From an uncultured Opitutia bacterium (GTDB taxonomy: Bacteria; Verrucomicrobiota; Verrucomicrobiia; Opitutales; Opitutaceae): DNA of 36,909 nucleotides. The notes below the pieces were generated by a model. It ran no database searches and was not told the origin of the DNA. It saw nothing but the letters and a program-made list of their open reading frames with translations. Below, in pieces: positions 25,120-33,377 of this stretch. The number at the start of each line of letters is the position of its first letter. Position 1 is the first letter of the stretch. The stretch is taken from positions 1-36,909 of the forward strand of contig CAIMAQ010000063.1 in assembly GCA_903839035.1 (NCBI GenBank), given 5' to 3'. Both the position numbers and the translations under genes were made by a program.

Positions 25120-26094
25120 TTATTTCAGGTACTTTTCCAAGGGCGGGTAAAGCAGGTCGACCATCGCCGGCTCGGCCATGTTTTCCCGCGTGACCAGCGC
25201 GCAGCCCGTATCAATCACGAGCTCCACCTTCTGCCCGCGCAGGCTGGCCACCAGAGTCTTCACGCCGAGGTAGCCCATCCGGAAGGGATTCTGCACAACG
25301 AGGCCCTGCAGATCCCCGGACTTGAGCGCCGCCACCGTCTGCGCGCCGGTATCAAAGCCCACCAGCTTCACCTTCCCGCCGGCCAAACCCGCGTCCTTCA
25401 TCGCCAGCAGCATGCCGGTGGCCGAGGACTCGTTCGGCGCAAAGATGCCGGTGACGTCGCGGCCGAAACGGTTAAGAAGATTCTGCGAGGTGCGGTAGGC
25501 CGTGTCACGCGTCGCGCCGGCGTGCTGGTCGCTCGAGAGAATCTGGAGCCCGGGAAACTCCTTTGCCAGCGTGTCGAGAAAACCCGCCTCGCGCTGTTCC
25601 GTGCTGGTCGAGCCGGCCAGCACGCGCAGCAGGATGACCTTGCCCTTGCCGCCGAGCAGTTCGCCCAGGCGCCGGGCCCCGAGTACGCCGCCCTTGTAAT
25701 TGTCCGTCGAGACGGTGCTGACCGGTGCGGTGGACTTGAGTCCGGAATCAATGATGACGACCGGGATGCCCGCCCGCACCGCTTCCTCCGTCGGCGCCAC
25801 CAGGGCCCGCGCATCGAGCGGCGCGAGCACGAGGCCGCTCACCCGGCGGCCGGTAAAATTTTCCACGACCTGCACCTGCTGTTCGCGGTCGTCCTCGCGC
25901 AGGGGGCCCTTCCAGATCACATTGACCGTGATGCCCTCGGCCTTGAGCTCGCCCGCGGCCGCGAGGGCGCCGGCATGGATGGATTTCCAAAACTCATGCG
26001 TCGTCCCCTTGGGAATGACCGCGACTTCATAGGTCTGCGCCGAAACGAAGGGAGCGAAAACAAGCACTCCGAGGAGCGCGGTGAGTCTGTTCAT
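25120..26094 (-). CDS. Periplasmic sugar-type ABC substrate-binding protein
   Basis: 324 residues. A short signal peptide (MNRLTALLGVLVFAPFVSAQ) ends at VSA-Q. The mature part is a type I periplasmic binding protein of the RbsB/peripla_BP_4 class: VAVIPKGTTHEFWKSIHAGA, VSGLVLAPLDARALV, GIPVVIIDSG, VSTVSTDNYKGGVLGARRL, GKVILLRVLAGSTSTEQREAGF, IFAPNESSATGMLLAMKDAG, KLVGFDTGAQTVAALKSGDL and VVQNPFRMGYLGVKTL. It feeds the permease and ATPase encoded just downstream. Ligand unknown; sugars, nucleosides and autoinducer-2 are all taken up by relatives. Confidence 0.93.
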   Translation of the reverse strand: MNRLTALLGVLVFAPFVSAQTYEVAVIPKGTTHEFWKSIHAGALAAAGELKAEGITVNVIWKGPLREDDREQQVQVVENFTGRRVSGLVLAPLDARALVAPTEEAVRAGIPVVIIDSGLKSTAPVSTVSTDNYKGGVLGARRLGELLGGKGKVILLRVLAGSTSTEQREAGFLDTLAKEFPGLQILSSDQHAGATRDTAYRTSQNLLNRFGRDVTGIFAPNESSATGMLLAMKDAGLAGGKVKLVGFDTGAQTVAALKSGDLQGLVVQNPFRMGYLGVKTLVASLRGQKVELVIDTGCALVTRENMAEPAMVDLLYPPLEKYLK

Positions 26095-26132
26095 GGGATA
26101 ATGGGGGTTGGGGTAACGAAAGCGGACCGGAC

Positions 26133-26594
26133 CTAGGCCTTTAGCTCAACCACGACCTGCACCTCGGTCGTCGAGCCCTTGGGCAGGCCGTTGACGGCCA
26201 CGGCGGCACGGGCGTGCTTGCCGGCGTCACCGAAGACCTTGAGGAAAAGATCGCTGGCACCGTTGATCACGGCCGGGCTATCGACAAAGCCGTCCACGGC
26301 GTTGACGAAGCCGCTGACGAACACGATGCGGACGACCTGGTCCAGCGAGCCGACGGCGGCCTTGATGTTGGCGAGCGTGTTGAGAGCACAGATTTCCGCC
26401 GACTTGTTGGCGGTCTGCACCGTCTGCTCCTTGCCCACCTGGCCGGTGTGCGTCATCTGCCCGGCGACCATGCAGATCGTGCCGGCGCAATACAGCAGGT
26501 TGCCCGTACGCACGGTGGGCACGTAGCTGCCGGCGGCTGCAGGCGGATTGGGGAGCGTGAGGCCGAGGGCGGCGAGGTTGGCTTCGGGATTCAT
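26133..26594 (-). CDS. RidA family protein (YER057c/UK114-like, ~150-residue type)
   Basis: 153 residues. RidA proteins hydrolyse reactive enamine/imine intermediates of amino-acid and amine metabolism; other members hydrolyse aminoacrylate. Sequence begins EANLAALGLTLPNPPAAAGSYVPT, typical of the slightly longer subfamily, with LLYCAGTICMV, ALNTLANIKAAVGSLDQVVRIVFVSGFVNA and the C-terminal HARAAVAVNGLPKGSTTEV, where the arginine that binds the substrate carboxylate in RidA is kept. It sits inside an operon between two binding-protein genes (gaps of about 38-40 bases), implying that the transported compound gives imine-type products. Confidence 0.92.
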   Translation of the reverse strand: MNPEANLAALGLTLPNPPAAAGSYVPTVRTGNLLYCAGTICMVAGQMTHTGQVGKEQTVQTANKSAEICALNTLANIKAAVGSLDQVVRIVFVSGFVNAVDGFVDSPAVINGASDLFLKVFGDAGKHARAAVAVNGLPKGSTTEVQVVVELKA

Positions 26595-26634
26595 GGGATT
26601 AGGTTGAGGGGAATTCCGGTCGTGACAAAGACTA

Positions 26635-27627
26635 TCAGCGCGCCGAGGTGGGCAGGAACGCCCGGGACGCTACGCCTGCGGCGGTCACCGGCACCTCGAG
26701 GATCTTGAACTCCGTCAGCACGTCGATCTGCTGCTGCATGCGCTTGAGGGAGATACGGCCGATGTGCTCACCCCGCGCCGGATCCCCGGTCACCAGCGCA
26801 TGCGCGATGAGCGCCCGCCGGGAAAACTCCAGCTGGCCCGCCGTCATCTGGGTGTTGCGCTTCATGATCAAGGCGTGGGCTTCGGCCGGGTTGCCCTCGA
26901 GGTAATCATGCCAGCCGCGGATCGACGCCGCCACAAAGGCCTTCACCAACTCGGGATTGGTCCGGATCAGCGCCCGGCGGCAGATGAGGGTGTGGTACGG
27001 GTCGTAACCCGAGTCCGAGAGCGGGATCGCGCGCACCTTGGCGCCATGCTGCTCCGCGAAGTACGGTTCGCTCGTCAGCATGCATTGCTGGATGGCCGTG
27101 GGATCACCGAGGAAGGCCGCCATGCCATAGGTCAGGGGCCGCAGGTCGAACTTCACGCCATACTTCTGCTTCACGTACGGAATCCAGGACATGCTCGGCG
27201 GCGCAATCACGCTGCGGCCTTCCAGATCGGCGAGCGTCTTGACCGGGCTCGCGGCATGCACCAGCAGCGCCTCGGGATCATGCTGCAGCACCGCCGCCAC
27301 AATCACCAGTGGCAGCCCGCGACTGGCCGCCACAATCACGTCGTCGCTGCGATACATCCCGAAATCCGCCGTGCCCTTCGCCACGCTCAACTTGATGGCC
27401 GCGCCCGGGCCACCCGGCAGGATCTCCACGTCGAGGCCCACCTCGCGGTAATAACCCTTCGCCAGCGCCTGGTAAAATCCACCATGCTCCGCCTGCGGAA
27501 ACCAGTCGCTCTGGAAAACCACCTTGCGCAATACCCCCGGCGGCTTGATCTCGGCCGCCTGGCGCGCACAGCCGCCCGCCAGAGCAGTCACGACCAGCAT
27601 CCAAGCTGCACTACGGAGAAAACGCAT
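26635..27627 (-). CDS. THI5/NMT1-like ABC substrate-binding lipoprotein
   Basis: 330 residues. N-terminus MRFLRSAAWMLVVTALAGGC has a lipoprotein-type signal with Cys at about 20, so it should be anchored at the membrane. The motif VVFQSDWFPQAEHGGFYQAL, then GYYREVGLDVEILPGGPG, is typical of the NMT1/THI5-like (SsuA/ThiY) class that binds pyrimidines, sulfonates or related small N-compounds. Further: GTADFGMYRSDDVIVAASRG, LADLEGRSVIAPPSM and VKAFVAASIRGWHDYLEGNP. The frame runs up to 27684, but the lipoprotein start at 27627 is preferred. First gene of the five-gene unit; its usual SsuB/SsuC-like partners are not here. Confidence 0.88.
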   Translation of the reverse strand: MRFLRSAAWMLVVTALAGGCARQAAEIKPPGVLRKVVFQSDWFPQAEHGGFYQALAKGYYREVGLDVEILPGGPGAAIKLSVAKGTADFGMYRSDDVIVAASRGLPLVIVAAVLQHDPEALLVHAASPVKTLADLEGRSVIAPPSMSWIPYVKQKYGVKFDLRPLTYGMAAFLGDPTAIQQCMLTSEPYFAEQHGAKVRAIPLSDSGYDPYHTLICRRALIRTNPELVKAFVAASIRGWHDYLEGNPAEAHALIMKRNTQMTAGQLEFSRRALIAHALVTGDPARGEHIGRISLKRMQQQIDVLTEFKILEVPVTAAGVASRAFLPTSAR

Positions 27628-27713
27628 CCGGTCATTGGACGCTGCGTCCCGCTCAGGGCGAGCCCCAAGTGCGCGGAGTTGCAACCAGCCCGCCGAACGG
27701 TGAATTTTCGCAC

Positions 27714-28961
27714 ATGACTTTTAGCGACTGGCAGCAGCTCTCCCCGGCCGGGGCCGCCCGCGAGCTGCTGCAGCGGGTGCGCACCCGGCTGACTGCGGGC
27801 CAGCAGCGGGCCGTCCTCGCCGCACTCGGCGGTGAAAGCGGCCTGGCGGAACATTTTTCCACCGCCCCGAGGGGCACTCCGCTCAGTGGTGTGCCGTATT
27901 TCCTCAAGGATCTCTTTCCCGTGTCCGGCCATCCGATGTGGGCCGGCTCCACCTTCCTGCCCGAGGTCCGACCCGCCGCCACACAGGACTCCGCCATCGT
28001 CCAAAAACTCTCCGCGATGGGCGCCGTCCTCGCCGGCCGCACCCACCTGCAGGAATTCGCCTACGGCATCACCGGCGAGAACCCGCATTACGGCGATTGC
28101 ACGCATCCCCGGTTTCCCCACCGCCTGACCGGCGGTTCCAGCAGTGGATCAGCGGCCGTCGTCGCCGCCGGCATTGTGCCCCTGGCCGTCGGGACCGACA
28201 CGGGCGGTTCGGTCCGCCTGCCGGCGGCTTTTTGCGGATTATTTGGCTTTCGCCTGACCCCGCGCGATCCGTTCATCGCCGACGCGTTTCCCCTGGCGCC
28301 GAGCTACGACACCGCGGGCTGGTTCACCGCGACGGCCGGCGACATGACCACGGCGATTAATTGCCTGATTGGATCCACCCCGGCGCCGCGCGAACCGCGG
28401 GGCTGTTACGTCGAACTGCCCGGCCTCGATGCCGAGGTCGCCCTCGCCTGCGGCCAGGCGGCCGACCACTTCGCCGTCCGCGAAACCGCCACCTCCACCG
28501 CCGTACGGGCGGCCTTGCGCGATAGCGTGGACACCTACAACACCGTGGTCGCGGATGAGGCGTGGGCCGTTCACCGTCCCTGGGCCGAGCGCTTCAAGGA
28601 CCGCTACGATCCGGCGGTCTGGCAGCGGCTCAACCGGGTTCACTCCACCGCGGAGAAACAGCGGGAGTCGGCGCGCCAGTCCACCGACGCCATCAAGCGC
28701 ATGTGGCACGACTGCTTCCGCGAATACGATTTTGTAGTCCTGCCCGCCTCGCCCTTTGCAGCACTAACGAAGGCCGATTGCACGCCCGAGAACCGGTTTC
28801 GCATCCTCACCCTGACCGCCCCCGCCAGCATCGGGGGTTGTCCTGTGTTGACCATCCCGGTCACGCTGCCATCCGGCTTGAGCACAGGCCTGCAGGTGGT
28901 GGTGCGAAGCGTCGACAGCCCGGTCATTGGCTGGGTGCTAAACCAATTTCCCGGGCGCTAG
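27714..28961 (+). CDS. Amidase-signature family hydrolase
   Basis: 415 residues. Hydrolyses C-N amide bonds with a Ser-cisSer-Lys triad. K65 lies in GVPYFLKDLF, the cis-serine in LTGGSSSGSAAVVAAGIVPLA (about S142) and the nucleophile in GTDTGGSVRLPAAFCGLFGFR (S166). The C-terminal half (after residue 200) is shorter than in GatA, so GatA and tRNA amidation are excluded; a substrate amidase such as a nicotinamide-, allophanate- or indole-acetamide-type enzyme is more likely, but none can be chosen. The GTG at 27669 gives a longer frame, but MTFSDWQQLS at 27714 is preferred. Divergent from the THI5-like lipoprotein, 86 bases apart, so probably co-regulated. Confidence 0.9.
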   Translation: MTFSDWQQLSPAGAARELLQRVRTRLTAGQQRAVLAALGGESGLAEHFSTAPRGTPLSGVPYFLKDLFPVSGHPMWAGSTFLPEVRPAATQDSAIVQKLSAMGAVLAGRTHLQEFAYGITGENPHYGDCTHPRFPHRLTGGSSSGSAAVVAAGIVPLAVGTDTGGSVRLPAAFCGLFGFRLTPRDPFIADAFPLAPSYDTAGWFTATAGDMTTAINCLIGSTPAPREPRGCYVELPGLDAEVALACGQAADHFAVRETATSTAVRAALRDSVDTYNTVVADEAWAVHRPWAERFKDRYDPAVWQRLNRVHSTAEKQRESARQSTDAIKRMWHDCFREYDFVVLPASPFAALTKADCTPENRFRILTLTAPASIGGCPVLTIPVTLPSGLSTGLQVVVRSVDSPVIGWVLNQFPGR

Positions 28962-28978
28962 CCGCGCCTGCGAGCTTG

Positions 28979-29428
28979 CTACCGGACAAACCGAGTCGAG
29001 GTGCCAGACGCGGCGCGCACCACCAGAATCGGAATCACCGTGTTGTGCCGCACCTTGTCGATCGTGCTGCCGAGGAAAAAATCCCCGAGCAGTTTGTGGC
29101 CGTGGGAAGCCATCGCGATGAGGTCGCAGTTCCGCGCGGCCGCAGTCTTCACGATCTCGGTGGGCGGATTGCCCAGCACGAGTTCCACGCCCACCCTCAG
29201 ACCGCTGCCGCGCAACCGCGCCGCGACCCCCTCGAGATAGGCGCGGTCCTCCTTCATCTCGGTGGATTCAGCCAGCTTGAGCTGGTCAAAGTTGCGTGCC
29301 GCCCAGCCGTCCGCGACATGCACGAGCAACAGCTCCGAGCCGAGGCGGCGCGCCAGGTCAGCGATGTGCGGCACCATCGTTTCGTCCGCACGGGTGTTCT
29401 CAAGGGCAACGAGGATTTTCTGGTACAT
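28979..29428 (-). CDS. Universal stress protein (UspA family)
   Basis: 149 residues, one Usp domain. It starts MYQKILVALENTRADETMVP and has the Usp hairpin GSELLLVHVADGW, the acidic helix LAESTEMKEDRAYLEGVAARL, VGVELVLGNPPTEIVKTAA and the nucleotide-binding C-terminal loop DLIAMASHGHKLLGDFFLGS followed by TIDKVRHNTVIPILVV. The classical G-x2-G-x9-G(S/T) pattern is altered (GHKLLGDFFLGS), yet the final GS is kept. Starts 16 bases downstream of the mntH stop in the same direction, so it is probably co-transcribed with it. Confidence 0.92.
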   Translation of the reverse strand: MYQKILVALENTRADETMVPHIADLARRLGSELLLVHVADGWAARNFDQLKLAESTEMKEDRAYLEGVAARLRGSGLRVGVELVLGNPPTEIVKTAAARNCDLIAMASHGHKLLGDFFLGSTIDKVRHNTVIPILVVRAASGTSTRFVR

Positions 29429-29444
29429 CGGCGAAAGGGCGGGC

Positions 29445-30851
29445 TCAGGCGGAGGGGTGGAGCCCGAGGCGGCCGTAGAACCACTGGGTCCACGGCGCGG
29501 GCAGCAGGATGTCGAACAGCAGCTTCACGTTGAGCGCGATAATGACAAGGGTGATGCTCCAGCCGAGCAGCTTGATCCACCACGGATTCACAAACTCGCC
29601 CATCTTGGCCCGGTCGCCGGTGAAGCGCATGAGCGGCCAGCAGGCAAAGCCCAGCTGCATGCTCAGGCACACCTGGCTCGCGACCAGCAGCTGCGTGCTC
29701 TTGCTTTCGCCAAAGATGCCGATCACCAGCACCGCCGGCACGATGGCGATGGCCCGGGTGATGAGCCGCCGCAGCCACGGCCGCAGCCGGATGTTAAGGA
29801 AACCCTCCATCACGATCTGCCCGGCGAGCGTGCCGGTCAGGGTGGAATTCTGCCCGGACGCCAGCAGCGCCAGCGCAAAAAGCGTGCTGGCAAACGTTAC
29901 GCCCAGCACTCCGTCCAGCAAGTGGTAGGCCTCCTGGATCTCGCCGACCTGCTGGTGGCCGCTCCCGTGAAAGGCCGCGGCGGCGAGGATCAGGATGGCG
30001 GCATTGATGAAGAGCGCGAACATCAGCGCAAAGGTGGAATCAATCGTGCCGAACTTGATCGCCTCGGCCTTCCCGGCGGAATTTTGCACAAACTTCCGCG
30101 TCTGGATGATCGACGAGTGCAGGTACAGGTTGTGCGGCATCACCGTCGCGCCGAGGATGCCAATCGCGACGTAGAGCATCTCGGAATTTTTCAGGATCTC
30201 GAGCCGGGGAATGAAGCCGGCGAAGACGCCGCCCAGGTCGGGCTTCGCCACAACGAGTTCCACGGCAAAGCACCCGCCAATGGTCAGGATCAGCGTGATG
30301 ACCAGCGCCTCGATGTACCGGAAGCCGCGGTGCTGGAGCAGCAGCACGATCATCACGTCAAACGCCGTGATGACGCAGCCCCACACCAGCGGAATTCCAA
30401 ACAGCAGCTGCAGGCCGATCGCCGAGCCCACCACCTCCGCCAGGTCGCAGGCCGCGATGGCCAGCTCGCACAGGATCCAGAGGAAGTAGACCGTCGGTCG
30501 CGAGTAGTGGTCGCGGCAGGCCTGCGCGAGATCCCGCCCGGTGGCGACGCCCAGCTTGATGCACAGGTGCTGCAGCAGGATCGCCATCAGGTTGGAGATC
30601 ATGATGACGGACAGCAGCGTGTAGCCGAACTTCGCCCCGCCCGCCAAGTCCGTGGCCCAGTTGCCCGGGTCCATGTAGCCGACTGCCACCAGGAAACCCG
30701 GGCCGGAGAACGCCAGGACCTTGCGCCAGAACGAAGCCCCGGCCGGCACGGCGATGGTGCGGTGCACCTCCGGCAGGCTTTCGCCCCCTCGCGCCTGGGA
30801 CCAGCCGGACTCGGCCGGCACGGGGGCGGGAGGTGAAGTCGGCTCGTCCAT
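29445..30851 (-). CDS. mntH: Nramp family Mn2+/divalent metal transporter
   Basis: 468 residues, about 11 transmembrane helices. Proton-driven uptake of manganese and related divalent metals. The family's metal-binding motifs are both present: [20 protein letters not shown] in TM1 and [18 protein letters not shown] in TM6. Other familiar segments: [20 protein letters not shown] and [20 protein letters not shown]. The N-terminal leader ([13 protein letters not shown]) is a short soluble tail. The frame continues to 30914, but ATG at 30851 gives MDEPTSPP, which lies at the correct distance from the mntR start on the other strand. Divergent promoter shared with mntR contains a palindromic operator. 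Confidence 0.95.
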   Translation of the reverse strand: MDEPTSPPAPVPAESGWSQARGGESLPEVHRTIAVPAGASFWRKVLAFSGPGFLVAVGYMDPGNWATDLAGGAKFGYTLLSVIMISNLMAILLQHLCIKLGVATGRDLAQACRDHYSRPTVYFLWILCELAIAACDLAEVVGSAIGLQLLFGIPLVWGCVITAFDVMIVLLLQHRGFRYIEALVITLILTIGGCFAVELVVAKPDLGGVFAGFIPRLEILKNSEMLYVAIGILGATVMPHNLYLHSSIIQTRKFVQNSAGKAEAIKFGTIDSTFALMFALFINAAILILAAAAFHGSGHQQVGEIQEAYHLLDGVLGVTFASTLFALALLASGQNSTLTGTLAGQIVMEGFLNIRLRPWLRRLITRAIAIVPAVLVIGIFGESKSTQLLVASQVCLSMQLGFACWPLMRFTGDRAKMGEFVNPWWIKLLGWSITLVIIALNVKLLFDILLPAPWTQWFYGRLGLHPSA

Positions 30852-30877
30852 GTTGCGGTGGCAGTTTACGGCCCGCC

Positions 30878-30895
30878 ATTTTGAGTAGTCAAAAT
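30878..30895. promoter_or_regulatory. Palindromic operator between mntH and mntR
   Basis: ATTTTGA-GTAG-TCAAAAT is a perfect 18-base palindrome in an AT-rich island (30878-30895), in the 86-base gap between the divergent starts of mntH (30851) and mntR (30938). A second, inverted and degraded copy follows: the 9-base TTTGAGTAG (30880-30888) recurs as CTACTCAAA at 30907-30915. The location and symmetry suit binding of the DtxR/MntR-type repressor encoded next door. It does not match the published E. coli or B. subtilis MntR boxes exactly, so the specificity is an inference. Confidence 0.7.
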
Positions 30896-30937
30896 AATTT
30901 CTTGTTCTACTCAAATATCCTGCTTCCCTCAGGCGCT

Positions 30938-31600
30938 ATGCCCAGTGTTACGGTGGAAAACTACCTCAAGCACCTCCTGCTGCTCGCGGAGGAGACCGAC
31001 GGGCTCGTCCCGATGGGCGCGCTCTCCGCGGCGCTGGCCGTCGTGCCCGGCACCGTCACGACCATGGTCAAGTCCCTCGCCGCCGACGGTCTCGTCGTCC
31101 ACCGGCCGCGGCAGGGCGTGAAACTGACCGCCGCCGGACGCCGGCTCGCCCTCGGCGTCCTGCGCAAGCACCGGCTGGTGGAGACCTTTCTCGTCCAGGT
31201 CCTCAAGATGCACTGGAGCGCCGTCAACGCCGAGGCCGAGCAGCTCGAGCATGCCATCTCCGACACCGTGCTCGACCGGCTCGATGCCCTGCTTGGCCAC
31301 CCCTCGACCGATCCCCACGGCGACCCAATCCCGAGCCGGCTGGGCAAGCTCCACTCGCAGGTCTACGCGACCCTGGCCACCTGCCCGCTCGCCCGCCCCG
31401 TGCGTCTGGTCCGGATCACCGAGCAGTCGGCGGAATTCCTCCAGTTTGCCGAGCAGCACGGCCTGCTGCCGGGCGCGTCCGCCCGGGTCACCGACCGCAA
31501 CCTCGCCGCTGGCCTGGTCACCGTGCAGCGCCCCCGCGGCCGGCCGCTCGCCCTGAGTCTCGCCGCCGCCGGCCGGATCCTCGTCGAGCCGGCGCGCTGA
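30938..31600 (+). CDS. mntR: DtxR/MntR family metal-dependent repressor
   Basis: 220 residues, expected to repress mntH when Mn2+ (or Fe2+) is plentiful. N-terminal winged helix (1-65): ENYLKHLLLLAEETDGLVPM, VVPGTVTTMVKSLAADGLV. The dimerisation and metal-binding section has KHRLVETFL (H79, E83), MHWSAVNAEAEQLEHAIS (H92, E101, E104, H105) and HPSTDPHGDPIP (the family's CPHGxPIP element, here with Asp in the position of Cys). The C-terminal ~80 residues form an SH3-like FeoA-type domain (RPVRLVRITEQSAEFLQFAE). A longer frame from 30833 would run into the promoter; ATG at 30938 is correct. Confidence 0.93.
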   Translation: MPSVTVENYLKHLLLLAEETDGLVPMGALSAALAVVPGTVTTMVKSLAADGLVVHRPRQGVKLTAAGRRLALGVLRKHRLVETFLVQVLKMHWSAVNAEAEQLEHAISDTVLDRLDALLGHPSTDPHGDPIPSRLGKLHSQVYATLATCPLARPVRLVRITEQSAEFLQFAEQHGLLPGASARVTDRNLAAGLVTVQRPRGRPLALSLAAAGRILVEPAR

Positions 31601-31660
31601 CCGGCCGCCAGCCACTTCCGCCTTGCCGCGCGCGACGCGGCGCAACCACACTGCGCGCCG

Positions 31661-33355
31661 ATGTCGAAATCGTTTGCGCGCGCCGTCTTCATCCTCACCG
31701 CCGCCTTTTTTGCGGTGTTTTTCCTGTGGCCAATCGCGCAGATCCTGAAGGGCGGTTTCGTCGATGCCGACGGGAAGTTCACCCTGGCATACCTCACCAC
31801 GCTGCTCGCCGATCCCGCCTATCTCGCCGGCCTGCGCAACTCCTTCCTGCTCGCGTGCTGCACCACCACGCTCGCACTCCTCATCGCCCTGCCGCTGGCC
31901 TTCATCAGCGACCGCTTCATCTACCCGGGCAAGGGCCTGCTCGGGTCGCTGGTGCTGATCCCGATGATCCTGCCGCCGTTTGTCGGCGCCATCGGCATCA
32001 AGCAGATTTTCGGGCAGTACGGCGCGCTCAACGCCCTCATCATCCAGCTCGGATTCCGCCCGCACGGCTGGACCTTCGACTGGTTCGCCGCAAACCAGTT
32101 CTGGGGCATCGTCGTCGTCGAGGCGCTGTCCCTCTACCCGATCATCTACCTCAACGCTGTCGCCGCCCTCGCCAACATCGATCCCGCGATGGAGGAAGCC
32201 GCGCAAAACCTGGGCTGCACCGGCTTCCGGCGCTTCTGGAAAATCACCCTGCCGCTCATCCATCCCGGCCTGTTCGCCGGCGGCACCATCGTCTTCATCT
32301 GGTCGTTCACGGAACTCGGCACGCCGCTCATCTTTGACTACGCCCGGGTCACCAGCGTGCAGATTTACTATGGGCTGCGGGACATCGGCGGGAACCCGTT
32401 CCCCTACGCGCTCGTCGCCATCATGCTCGCGAGCTCGCTCGCCATCTATGCCGTCGGCCGCGGCCTGTTCGGCCGGGGCGGCCATGCCATGATGGCCAAG
32501 TCTACCAGTTCCGGCGGCCCGCGCGCCCTGTCCCGCGGCGCCGCCCTCGCCTGCACCGCCGCGTTTGCCGGCGTGATCCTCATCGCCGTGCTGCCGCACC
32601 TGGGCGTCATCCTCGTCGCCTTCTCCCGCGAATGGTACGGCACCGTGGTCCCCCATGCCTACACCCTGGACAACTTCCGCCTCGCGCTGGGCCACGATCT
32701 GACGGTTCCGGCCATCGCCAACAGCCTGAAATTTTCCAGCATCTCCGCGTTCATCGATGTCATTCTCGGCATCGCCATCGCCTATGTCGTCGTCCGCTCC
32801 AAAATCGCGGGGCGCCAGATCCTGGACTTCCTCTCCATGCTGCCGCTCGCGGTGCCGGGGCTGGTGCTCGCCTTCGGCTACCTCGCCATGGCACAGGAGG
32901 GCCGGTTCTTCTCCTTCCTCAATCCCGTGCGCGACCCGACGATCCTCCTCATCATCGCGTACTCCGTCCGCCGCCTGCCCTATGTCGTGCGCTCGGCCGC
33001 CGCGGGTTTCCAGCAGACCAGCGAGACGCTCGAGGAGGCCGCGCAAAGCCTCGGCTGCCCGCCGCTCAAGGCCACGATCCGCATCACCCTCCCGCTCATC
33101 ATGGCCAATCTCATCGCCGGCGGCCTCCTCGCCTTCGCCTTCGCAATGCTGGAGGTCAGCGACTCGCTCGTCCTCGCGCAAAAGGCGCGGTTTTATCCGA
33201 TCACCAAGGCCATCATGGAACTCTTCCAGTTGCTCGGTGACGGCAAGTTCATCGCCAGCGCCCTCGGGGTCTGGGCCATGGTCTTCCTCGGCGTGACCAT
33301 CGCCGGTCTGGGCCTCCTGCTTGGCAAAAAACTCGGGGCGTTATTCCGGGTTTAG
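31661..33355 (+). CDS. Iron(III)-type ABC permease, two fused halves
   Basis: 564 residues with about 12 transmembrane helices in two homologous halves, like FbpB/SfuB, which take up ferric iron delivered by a binding protein. Each half carries its own cytoplasmic EAA-type coupling loop: EEAAQNLGCTGFRRFWKITL at about 180-200 and LEEAAQSLGCPPLKATIRIT at about 455-475. The first helix and DADGKFTLAYLTTLLADPAY are typical of the N-terminus. No ATPase or binding-protein gene adjoins it. It follows mntR after 60 bases on the same strand, so it could be under metal control. Other relatives carry phosphonate or thiamine; iron is the most likely substrate. Confidence 0.9.
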   Translation: MSKSFARAVFILTAAFFAVFFLWPIAQILKGGFVDADGKFTLAYLTTLLADPAYLAGLRNSFLLACCTTTLALLIALPLAFISDRFIYPGKGLLGSLVLIPMILPPFVGAIGIKQIFGQYGALNALIIQLGFRPHGWTFDWFAANQFWGIVVVEALSLYPIIYLNAVAALANIDPAMEEAAQNLGCTGFRRFWKITLPLIHPGLFAGGTIVFIWSFTELGTPLIFDYARVTSVQIYYGLRDIGGNPFPYALVAIMLASSLAIYAVGRGLFGRGGHAMMAKSTSSGGPRALSRGAALACTAAFAGVILIAVLPHLGVILVAFSREWYGTVVPHAYTLDNFRLALGHDLTVPAIANSLKFSSISAFIDVILGIAIAYVVVRSKIAGRQILDFLSMLPLAVPGLVLAFGYLAMAQEGRFFSFLNPVRDPTILLIIAYSVRRLPYVVRSAAAGFQQTSETLEEAAQSLGCPPLKATIRITLPLIMANLIAGGLLAFAFAMLEVSDSLVLAQKARFYPITKAIMELFQLLGDGKFIASALGVWAMVFLGVTIAGLGLLLGKKLGALFRV

Positions 33356-33377
33356 GCGCCGCACCCGTCGCTCCGAT

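Noticed and set aside
29262-30836. 524-codon plus-strand frame opposite mntH
   Set aside because: Shadow frame; mntH has both Nramp motifs on the other strand.
30929-33181. 750-codon minus-strand frame opposite mntR and the iron-type permease
   Set aside because: Antisense of two recognisable genes and extremely rich in Gly, Glu, Asp and Arg, as expected from GC-rich shadow frames.
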